A program made the translations under genes and the position numbers. Under the pieces are notes generated by a model. The model was not told the DNA's origin. It worked only from the letters and a program-made list of their open reading frames with translations, and did not search any database. A DNA stretch of 17,757 nucleotides, taken from assembly GCA_002382645.1 (NCBI GenBank), contig DFYP01000027.1:7947-25703 (forward strand), given 5' to 3'. Position 1 is the first letter of the stretch, and the number at the start of each line of letters is the position of its first letter. Shown here one piece after another: positions 1-9,459 of this stretch. Source of the DNA: Desulfovibrio sp. UBA4079 (lineage in GTDB: Bacteria; Desulfobacterota; Desulfovibrionia; Desulfovibrionales; Desulfovibrionaceae).

Positions 1-52
1 AAAAAACGCACGGCCGACGCGTATTGGTCATACGCGAGGATGTGCGTTTTTT
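1..52. terminator. Bidirectional intrinsic terminator-like hairpin
   Basis: Bases 1-11 (six A then CGCAC) are the exact reverse complement of 42-52 (GTGCG then six T). A second inner stem pairs 18-24 with 30-36 around a five-base loop. The T-run follows the stem on either strand, as expected for a bidirectional Rho-independent terminator. On the minus strand it lies about 40 bases past the stop of the DUF190 gene, so it probably ends the crcB-DUF190 transcript. On the plus strand it would end a gene lying before the window. The structure may extend beyond base 1. Confidence 0.75.
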
Positions 53-89
53 GCAGCAACGCGGCCAGCGCGGATTTTTCAACGGCCTG

Positions 90-437
90 TCAGTCTTTTT
101 TGCCCTGGTTGTGGCGATAAAAGATGACCTGCACGCCCTCCAGGGTCACCAATCCCTCGCGCATGACCTCGTCCAGGTAGGGCAGGAAGGCCTCGATCTT
201 CTCCGGGGTGTCCACGATCTCCACCACCACGGGCAGGTCCTCGGAGAGCCGCAGGATCTTGTTGGTGTGCACCCGGCTGTTGGCCCCGAAGCCGGAGACG
301 CCGCGCAGCACGGTGGCCCCGGCCAGACCCCGGCGGCGGGCCTCCTCCACGATGGTCTCGAAGAGCAGGCGGCCCTTGTGGCGGTCGCTCTCGCCCAGGA
401 AGATGCGCAGCCTTTCGGCCTGGCGCGGCAGGTTCAT
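90..437 (-). CDS. DUF190 family PII-like protein
   Basis: This 115-residue protein belongs by recognition to the DUF190 family: small ferredoxin-fold proteins related to PII signalling proteins, with no established biochemical activity. The length, the N-terminal LRIFLGESDRHKGR segment, the central GVSGFG turn (about residues 46-51) and the LRLSEDLPVVVEIVD strand are typical. The ATG at 437 has a CGGAGG ribosome binding site about six bases upstream. It follows crcB on the same strand after 45 bases and is probably co-transcribed with it. DUF190 genes are often beside crcB, so a regulatory or accessory role in fluoride or ion handling is plausible but is inference. Downstream lies the hairpin at 1-52. 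Confidence 0.85.
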   Translation of the reverse strand: MNLPRQAERLRIFLGESDRHKGRLLFETIVEEARRRGLAGATVLRGVSGFGANSRVHTNKILRLSEDLPVVVEIVDTPEKIEAFLPYLDEVMREGLVTLEGVQVIFYRHNQGKKD

Positions 438-482
438 GACGGCCTCCGGTCAAGTTGTCGGCGCGGCGGTTTTCCCCTAGAA

Positions 483-860
483 TCAGATCAGCCGGCCCAG
501 GGCCGTGCCCGCCAGCACGAGGCCCAGGCCCAGAAGGGACTGCCCGGCCACGTTGGCCAGGGCCAGGACGGTCTGGCCCAGGCGGAGCAGGGCTGCGGTT
601 TCGAACATGTAGGTGGAGAAGGTGGTGAACGCGCCCATGAACCCGGTGAGGGCCGCCAGCCGCCATTCGCCCGAAAACCCGGCGCGGTTCTCCAGAAGCC
701 CCCAGACCAGGCCGAAGGCCAGGCAGCCGGCCATGTTCACGGCAAAGGTGCCCAGGGGGAGGTCCGAGCCGCTCAGGCGCTGGACGAACCCGGCCAGGCC
801 GTAGCGGCAAAGGGTCCCGGCGGCCCCGGACAGGGCGAGGATGAGGATTTTCAGGATCAC
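483..860 (-). CDS. crcB: Fluoride channel CrcB/Fluc
   Basis: This 125-residue, very hydrophobic protein has four predicted membrane helices (about residues 3-25, 35-55, 68-90 and 98-123). It matches the CrcB/Fluc fluoride channel family, which exports fluoride as dual-topology dimers in the inner membrane. Family hallmarks are visible: the GAAGTLCRY motif with Arg19, Asn42 in the GTFAVNMAG segment of the second helix, and the GFMGAFTTFST break (73-83) carrying the phenylalanine and threonine residues of the pore. Length is normal. The start is a GTG at 860, preceded by GGAG about nine bases away. It is the first gene of a two-gene unit with the DUF190 gene and is divergent from the CYTH gene. 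I see no fluoride riboswitch in the roughly 50-base upstream gap. Confidence 0.93.
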   Translation of the reverse strand: MILKILILALSGAAGTLCRYGLAGFVQRLSGSDLPLGTFAVNMAGCLAFGLVWGLLENRAGFSGEWRLAALTGFMGAFTTFSTYMFETAALLRLGQTVLALANVAGQSLLGLGLVLAGTALGRLI

Positions 861-916
861 GGCGCGTCTCCGTTCACGGCAGTCATAGCAGCGTCCGCCC
901 CAGGAGGAAAGTGCGC

Positions 917-1522
917 ATGGCCACGGAATGCGAGTTGAAGTACCTGAACCCCGACCTGGAGGCCGTGCGCGAGGCCCTCGCGCGCCGCGGCGCCGAGCCC
1001 TGCGGGGTGGTCTTCGAGGAGAACCTGGTTCTGGACGACGCCGGCCGCACGCTCAAGAAGCGGGGCATGCTCCTGCGCCTGCGCCGGGGCGGCGGGGCCA
1101 CGCTGCTCACGGTCAAGCTGCCGGCCAGCCGCACCGAGGTCTGCAAGGTCTGCTCCGAGCACGAGACCACGGTCTCGAACCTGAACGAGACCCTGGCGGC
1201 CATGGAGGCCCTGGGCTACACCCCCGTGTTCGTCTACGAGAAGCTGCGCGAGACCTGGCGGCTCATGGACTGCGTCGTCTGCCTGGACCAGCTGCCGTTC
1301 GGCGAATGCGTGGAGATCGAGGGCCAGGAAAAGGCCCTGCGCGCCTGCGCCACGGCCCTGGGCCTGGACGGAGTGGTCACCTCCAAGGAGAACTACCACG
1401 CCCTGAACCAGGCCTGGCGGCGGGCCCGGGGCCTGCCCGAGGACGAGAACTTCGTCTTCGTGGAGCCCGAGCGTTCCCGGCTCCAGGCCCTGGCCGCCAC
1501 AAGCGCCGGACATCCTTCCTGA
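917..1522 (+). CDS. CYTH domain protein (class IV adenylate cyclase or triphosphatase-like)
   Basis: The protein (201 residues from the ATG at 917) starts with ECELK at residues 4-8, the ExExK signature of the CYTH superfamily (CyaB class IV adenylate cyclases, thiamine triphosphatases, inorganic triphosphatases). These enzymes bind triphosphates and divalent metals in a beta-tunnel. Further family-like charged strands follow: the KKRGMLLRLRR segment, TVKLPA, and FGECVEIEG near residue 135. An in-frame GTG lies six bases earlier at 911, but AGGAGG at 902-907 is properly spaced for 917, so I prefer that start. Which CYTH reaction it performs cannot be told from sequence alone; members next to unrelated genes are often CyaB-like. 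It is divergent from crcB and followed by the clpS promoter. Confidence 0.85.
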   Translation: MATECELKYLNPDLEAVREALARRGAEPCGVVFEENLVLDDAGRTLKKRGMLLRLRRGGGATLLTVKLPASRTEVCKVCSEHETTVSNLNETLAAMEALGYTPVFVYEKLRETWRLMDCVVCLDQLPFGECVEIEGQEKALRACATALGLDGVVTSKENYHALNQAWRRARGLPEDENFVFVEPERSRLQALAATSAGHPS

Positions 1523-1543
1523 ACCCTTCGCGGCCTCCAGGGC

Positions 1544-1572
1544 TCGACAGCAGGGACCTTCGGCCTTATTAT
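1544..1572 (+). promoter_or_regulatory. Sigma70-type promoter for clpS-clpA
   Basis: TCGACA at 1544-1549 matches the -35 consensus at five of six bases. A 17-base spacer leads to TATTAT at 1567-1572, a five-of-six match to the -10 box. It lies 40 bases before the clpS ATG, in the 89-base gap after the CYTH gene. In such GC-rich DNA this is a notably good match. Transcription would start near 1579-1580. Confidence 0.7.
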
Positions 1573-1611
1573 CGCGCCTAGGGCCCAAAGCCCGCGTTCT
1601 TGGGGGACAGC

Positions 1612-1926
1612 ATGAGCGATCATCTCTTCGGGGACCAGTTCCAGAGCGGGACGATCTCCGAGCACGAGACCCAGGAGCCCCCCAGGTTCCGGGTGCTCCT
1701 GCACAATGATGACTACACCACCATGGAGTTCGTGGTGGAGGTGCTCATGCGCGTGTTCCAGAAGAACGAAACCGAAGCGACCACGATCATGCTGGCCGTG
1801 CACAACGAGGGGGTCGGCGTCTGCGGCGTGTACACCGCCGAGGTGGCCGAGACCAAGGTGGACACCGTCCACCGGCTGGCCAAGGCCGCCGGCTTTCCCC
1901 TGCGGTGCAGCATGGAGGGGGAATAA
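1612..1926 (+). CDS. clpS: ClpS, ATP-dependent Clp protease adaptor
   Basis: ClpS recognises N-degrons (Leu, Phe, Tyr or Trp at a protein N-terminus) and delivers them to ClpA. This 104-residue protein has the standard layout: a flexible N-terminal tail (about 1-25) that normally engages ClpA, then the core beginning PPRFRVLLHNDDYTT. That core holds the Asn-Asp-Asp element of the binding pocket, and the VHNEG segment carries the conserved pocket histidine region. The ATG at 1612 has a GGGGGA ribosome binding site at 1602-1607; an in-frame TTG at 1600 would place that site inside the gene and is less likely. It sits 40 bases after a good promoter and six bases before clpA. Confidence 0.95.
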   Translation: MSDHLFGDQFQSGTISEHETQEPPRFRVLLHNDDYTTMEFVVEVLMRVFQKNETEATTIMLAVHNEGVGVCGVYTAEVAETKVDTVHRLAKAAGFPLRCSMEGE

Positions 1927-1932
1927 TCCGCG

Positions 1933-4290
<2,358 letters not shown>

Positions 4291-4297
4291 AACCGGT

Positions 4298-4326
4298 GAG
4301 GCGGCCTGCGGGCCGCCTCCTTGTTT
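4298..4326 (+). terminator. Hairpin after clpA, overlapping the aat leader
   Basis: GAGGCGGCC (4298-4306) and GGCCGCCTC (4311-4319) form a perfect nine-base-pair stem with a four-base TGCG loop, followed by a weak CTTGTTT tract. It starts eight bases after the clpA stop, so it looks like an intrinsic terminator. The aat ATG is at 4332, so the hairpin also covers the place where a ribosome binding site would be. Partial termination or attenuation of aat is possible. Confidence 0.6.
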
Positions 4327-4331
4327 GCGCC

Positions 4332-5075
4332 ATGGCCATCTACCGCCTGTTCGACGACCCGGTGTTTCCGGACCCTGCCGAGGCCGAGGCCGACGGGCTT
4401 CTGGCCGTGGGCGGGGACCTCTCGCCCCTGCGCCTGGTCAATGCCTACGCCGCGGGCGTGTTCCCCTGGTACGGCCAGGAATCGCCCATCCTCTGGTGGT
4501 CGCCGGACCCCCGGCCCATCCTGGAGCCCGCCCGCCTCCATGTGCCCAAGAGCCTGCGCCGGACCCTCAACGCGAACCGCTTCCGGTTCACCTTTGACCG
4601 CGACTTCGGGGCCGTGATCCGGGCCTGCGCCGAGCAGCCCCGGCCGGGCCAGGACGGCACCTGGATCCTGCCCGAGATGATCGAGGCCTACGAGCGGCTT
4701 CACGTCCTGGGCTTTGCCCACAGCCTGGAGGCGCGGGACGGGGAGGGCGGCGATCTGGTGGGCGGGATCTACGGCCTGGCCCTGGGCCGGGCCTTTTTCG
4801 GGGAATCCATGTTCCACACGGTTTCCGGGGCCTCCCAGGCGGGCCTGGCCGTGCTCATGCGCCACCTGGGCGAGCGCGGCTACCACTTCCTGGACTGCCA
4901 GCAGGCCACCCCGCACGTGCTGCGGCTGGGGGCCCGCGAAGTCTCCCGCAGGGAATTCCTGCGCCGCCTCAATCTGGCCTTGCGCCAGCCCACGGAGCAG
5001 GGGCCCTGGACCGGCCACGACCTGTCCGGGGCCTGGTCAAACGGCCGGAGCCAGGCCGAGTCCGCGCAGTCCTGA
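4332..5075 (+). CDS. aat: Leucyl/phenylalanyl-tRNA--protein transferase
   Basis: Aat transfers Leu or Phe from aminoacyl-tRNA to proteins with N-terminal Lys or Arg, creating N-degrons that ClpS and ClpA destroy. The 247-residue sequence has all family blocks: ADGLLAVGGDLSP near residue 20, GVFPWY and ILWWSPDPRP (about 40-62), the FGESMF segment, and the C-terminal HFLDCQQATPHVLRLGA block followed by SRREFLRRL. The ATG at 4332 gives the usual N-terminus; in-frame codons further upstream (4296) would run through the hairpin and are unlikely. No clear ribosome binding site is visible. Its 3' end overlaps the convergent HD-GYP gene by 39 bases. Placement directly after clpS-clpA fits a functional N-degron cluster. 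Confidence 0.95.
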   Translation: MAIYRLFDDPVFPDPAEAEADGLLAVGGDLSPLRLVNAYAAGVFPWYGQESPILWWSPDPRPILEPARLHVPKSLRRTLNANRFRFTFDRDFGAVIRACAEQPRPGQDGTWILPEMIEAYERLHVLGFAHSLEARDGEGGDLVGGIYGLALGRAFFGESMFHTVSGASQAGLAVLMRHLGERGYHFLDCQQATPHVLRLGAREVSRREFLRRLNLALRQPTEQGPWTGHDLSGAWSNGRSQAESAQS

Positions 5076-5732
5076 CTCCATCCTCGCCAGAGTCTCCGGG
5101 GTTCCGGCGCAGAACGCGCGGAAGTGCTCACGGTGGTCCAGAAAGGCCTCGGCCACCTCGGGATCGAACTGGGAGCCGCGGCCCCGGACGATCTCGGCCA
5201 CGGCCGCGTCAAAGCCCAGGGCCGGGCGGTAGGGCCGGTCCTGGAGCATGGCCGAGAGCGAGTCGGCCAGGGTGATGACCCGGGCGCCGAAGGGCACGGC
5301 CGTGCCCGCCAGCCCGTGGGGATAGCCCTGGCCGTCGAAGCGCTCGTGGTGGTGCAGGATCATCTCCACCACCCCGGCCTCGGCCAGGGGCAGCACCGGC
5401 CGGACGATCTCCGCGCCGATTTCCGGGTGCCGCCGCAGGGCCGCCCATTCCCCGGCGTTGAGCGGGCCGCGCTTGCGCAGGGCCGCGTCCGGCACCCCGA
5501 TCTTGCCGATGTCGTGGAGGTGGCCGGCCAGGTGGATGATTTCCATCTGCCGCTGGGCGCAGCCCAGCAGCCGGGCCAGTTCCCGGGACAGCTCGGCCAC
5601 TTCGTCGGAGTGGCGGCGGGTGTGGGGGTCCTTGGCGTCGATGGCGTTGCCCAGGGATTCGGCGAACTGGTGCAGGATGTCGGTGATGCAGACGCAGCTC
5701 TCCACAGCGCAGGACGGGCGGGCGTGGGGCAT
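5037..5732 (-). CDS. HD-GYP domain cyclic-di-GMP phosphodiesterase-like protein
   Basis: HD-GYP proteins hydrolyse cyclic-di-GMP to pGpG or GMP using a di- or tri-iron centre. The 231-residue protein is essentially a stand-alone HD-GYP domain (about 25-200). His41, the HDIGK motif (73-77), His102, the HHHE cluster (127-130), GYP (136-138) and Asp157 are all present, so it is predicted active. One late motif is altered: ADSLSAM replaces the usual ADxFDAM before DRPYR. There is no receiver, sensor or membrane segment; a short cysteine-containing N-terminus (Cys8, Cys13, Cys15) precedes the domain. The ATG at 5732 has AGGAGG four bases upstream. It is read from a promoter overlapping a Fur-type palindrome (see 5778-5806) and ends inside the convergent aat gene. 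Confidence 0.9.
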   Translation of the reverse strand: MPHARPSCAVESCVCITDILHQFAESLGNAIDAKDPHTRRHSDEVAELSRELARLLGCAQRQMEIIHLAGHLHDIGKIGVPDAALRKRGPLNAGEWAALRRHPEIGAEIVRPVLPLAEAGVVEMILHHHERFDGQGYPHGLAGTAVPFGARVITLADSLSAMLQDRPYRPALGFDAAVAEIVRGRGSQFDPEVAEAFLDHREHFRAFCAGTPETLARMESGLRGLGLAPAV

Positions 5733-5777
5733 GGGGCCTCCTGTTTCGCGGGACGCGTGGGGCGGCCCGCTGACGGA

Positions 5778-5806
5778 GGTTTAATGAAAATGATTTTCAA
5801 TGTCAA
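5778..5806 (-). promoter_or_regulatory. Candidate promoter of the HD-GYP gene with embedded Fur-type box
   Basis: On the minus strand a perfect TTGACA -35 box (5806 down to 5801) is followed by 17 bases (5800-5784) and then TAAACC (5783-5778), a weak -10 match. The spacer contains TGAAAAT-G-ATTTTCA on the plus strand at 5785-5799, a perfect 15-base palindrome in the 7-1-7 form of Fur boxes. It is AT-rich in an otherwise GC-rich region and lies about 50 bases upstream of the HD-GYP start. A repressor bound here would block RNA polymerase, the classical Fur arrangement. Confidence 0.7.
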
Positions 5807-5815
5807 CAAAGGAGT

Positions 5816-5831
5816 CGGGCGGCGAGGCCCG
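5816..5831 (-). terminator. Weak terminator-like hairpin after the 158-aa gene
   Basis: CGGGC at 5816-5820 pairs with GCCCG at 5827-5831 around a six-base loop. On the minus strand it is followed by ACTCCTTTGTT, only a loose T-tract. It lies 27 bases past the stop of the unrecognised gene ending at 5858 and just before the Fur-box promoter. A five-pair stem is marginal, so it may not terminate efficiently. Confidence 0.25.
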
Positions 5832-5857
5832 TGGGGACTGCATTCCCAGAAAGCGGG

Positions 5858-6334
5858 CTAGATCCCTTCCACGATGGGCCGGTGCTGGGACAGGTCGTAG
5901 AGCCCGCGCAGGGCGATGGGCAGGTGGAAGTGCGGGATCTTCTCGAAGCGGATGAAGCCGATGCTCTTGCCCTCGTCCAGGCCGCAGAGCGGGGGCAGGC
6001 CGCGGGGCACGGGAAAGCCCAGGGGCGCGGAGTCGATGGCCGTGAGCCTTGAGGCGTAGTGCTCTTTGAGATAGGAAATGAGCTGGTCCCGCTCCTGGCG
6101 CGTGAAGGCCTCCAGGATCACCTTGCGGCTGCTCTCGGGATCGGCCGCGCCCTCGATGCACGGGCCGAGCAGGGCGTTCCAGTCGTAGCCCGCCTCCTCG
6201 GCGGGGTCCCAGGCGTGGCGGAAGAGGTGGGTCTCCACGTCGCGGCGGCCCTTGAAGCTCCGGATGGTCATGGACAGGGCATAGGCCCGTTCCACGGGAA
6301 GAGGTTCGCGCGCCTCGGCGATGCGGAGTTCCAT
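5858..6334 (-). CDS. Hypothetical protein, 158 residues, not recognised
   Basis: I do not recognise this protein. It runs 158 residues from the ATG at 6334, which has an AGGGGG-like ribosome binding site a few bases upstream. It is soluble-looking, with no signal peptide, membrane segment or cysteine-rich motif. The sequence is mixed alpha/beta: a strand-like opening (MELRIAEA), a middle containing HLFRHAWDPAEEAGYDW, a charged helix (about residues 70-95), then a C-terminal half with GKSIGFIRFEKIP and HFHLPIALRGLYDL. Codon use matches its neighbours, and the antisense frames show no better candidate, so it looks like a real gene. It is divergent from uvrB and upstream of the HD-GYP gene on the same strand, separated by 125 bases holding a separate promoter. 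Its role is unknown. Confidence 0.75.
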   Translation of the reverse strand: MELRIAEAREPLPVERAYALSMTIRSFKGRRDVETHLFRHAWDPAEEAGYDWNALLGPCIEGAADPESSRKVILEAFTRQERDQLISYLKEHYASRLTAIDSAPLGFPVPRGLPPLCGLDEGKSIGFIRFEKIPHFHLPIALRGLYDLSQHRPIVEGI

Positions 6335-6352
6335 GGGGCCCCCTGGTCGGCG

Positions 6353-6379
6353 TTGACGGATCGTCATGATCTGCATACT
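6353..6379 (+). promoter_or_regulatory. Possible uvrB promoter
   Basis: TTGACG (6353-6358) and CATACT (6374-6379) are five-of-six and four-of-six matches to -35 and -10 boxes, with a short 15-base spacer, about 30 bases before the uvrB ATG. The gap is only 75 bases, so a promoter must lie here if uvrB has its own. I do not see an E. coli-type CTG-N10-CAG LexA box. Confidence 0.35.
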
Positions 6380-6400
6380 GATTTTGGGGCCAAGAGACAA
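6372..6400 (-). promoter_or_regulatory. Possible promoter for the 158-aa gene
   Basis: On the minus strand TTGTCT (6400-6395), a 17-base spacer and TATGCA (6377-6372) give a moderate sigma70-like match about 38 bases before the start at 6334. It overlaps the candidate uvrB promoter on the other strand, so the two may be face to face. Matches are modest. Confidence 0.3.
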
Positions 6401-6409
6401 GGGAAGGGC

Positions 6410-8419
<2,010 letters not shown>

Positions 8420-8421
8420 GC

Positions 8422-9459
8422 ATGTCCGCACCGACCTTCAAGACCCGCATGATGACGTTCCGGAAGCGCTACGGCTACTTCTGGCAGATGGCCGTGGCCG
8501 CCCTGACGCTCACGGTGATCTTCATCCTGGGCATGATCGGCTACATGACCGTGGAGGGCTGGACCCTCCTGGAAAGCTTCTACATGATGGTCATCACCCT
8601 GGCCACGGTGGGCTTCCAGGAGGTGCGGCCGCTGTCGGACCAGGGCCGGCTCATGACCGCCTTCATCATCCTCGGCGGGGTGGGCGGCTTCGCCTACCTG
8701 GTGGGCGCGTTCTCGCAGGTCCTGGTGGAAGGGCATTTGCACAATTTCTGGGGGAGGCTCAAGGTGCAGAAGCGAATCGACAAGCTCTCCGGCCATTTCA
8801 TCGTCTGCGGCTGCGGCCGCATCGGCAGCGTGGTGGTGCGCGAGATCGTGGCCGAAGGCCATCCCGTGGTGGTCATCGAGCACTCCCAGGAGGCCATGGA
8901 ACGGCTCCGGCAGGAGGCCATCCTGTTCGTGGACGGCGACGCCACCAGCGACGAAATCCTCCAGCAGGCCGGGCTCATGCGGGCCAAGTCCCTGATCACG
9001 GCCCTGACCGACGAGGCCGCCAACGTCTATGTGACCCTCACGGCCCGCCAGCTCAATCCCGCCATCCAGATCATCGCCCGGGCCAGCGAGCCCACGCACG
9101 TCCCGCGCCTCCAGATGGCCGGGGCCGACCGCGTGGTCATGCCCAACCTCATCGGCGGGGTGCGCATGGCCCAGAGCGTGCTGCGGCCCACGGTGACGAA
9201 CTTCCTGGACCTGGCCCTGCGCGGCGGCATCGACCTCCAGATGGAGGAGCTGGTCATCCTGCCCGGCTCCCAGGTGGCCGGCAAGAACATCATCGAGTCC
9301 CAGCTGCGGCCCGTGTACAACCTCATCGTCATCGCCATCCAGAAGCCCGACGGCGGCATGGTCTTCAACCCCGGCCCGCAGGAGATCATCCAGCCCGGGG
9401 ACACTCTCCTGGCCGTGGGCCGCAAGACCGACCTGCAAAGGTTCCAGGAAGTGCTGTGA
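8422..9459 (+). CDS. Potassium channel with C-terminal RCK (TrkA-N/TrkA-C) domains
   Basis: This is a 345-residue two-helix potassium channel fused to a cytoplasmic RCK regulator. Order: a basic N-terminus, TM1 (about 24-44), pore helix (50-61), filter (62-66), TM2 (78-103), then TrkA-N with the nucleotide-binding GCGRIG (130-135) and acidic Glu153 ending beta-2, and TrkA-C (about 265-345). RCK domains gate such channels through NAD(H), ATP/ADP or divalent ions. The filter reads TVGFQ instead of the canonical TVGYG, so the second glycine is replaced by Gln; selectivity may differ. The ATG at 8422 lies two bases after uvrB, and the gene overlaps ligA by four bases, so it is part of that operon. 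Function as a channel is well supported, its exact ion less so. Confidence 0.9.
   Translation: MSAPTFKTRMMTFRKRYGYFWQMAVAALTLTVIFILGMIGYMTVEGWTLLESFYMMVITLATVGFQEVRPLSDQGRLMTAFIILGGVGGFAYLVGAFSQVLVEGHLHNFWGRLKVQKRIDKLSGHFIVCGCGRIGSVVVREIVAEGHPVVVIEHSQEAMERLRQEAILFVDGDATSDEILQQAGLMRAKSLITALTDEAANVYVTLTARQLNPAIQIIARASEPTHVPRLQMAGADRVVMPNLIGGVRMAQSVLRPTVTNFLDLALRGGIDLQMEELVILPGSQVAGKNIIESQLRPVYNLIVIAIQKPDGGMVFNPGPQEIIQPGDTLLAVGRKTDLQRFQEVL

Noticed and set aside
861..916. Fluoride riboswitch upstream of crcB
   Set aside because: The gap is too short and lacks the conserved pseudoknot sequence that I would expect; only a ribosome binding site is visible.
24..938. A 304-residue plus-strand frame opposite crcB and DUF190
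   Set aside because: Low-complexity Gly/Gln/Ala-rich translation without domains, antisense to two recognised proteins.
6335..6409. LexA (SOS) box upstream of uvrB
   Set aside because: No CTG-N10-CAG element is present. The LexA motif of this lineage may differ, so absence is not proof.
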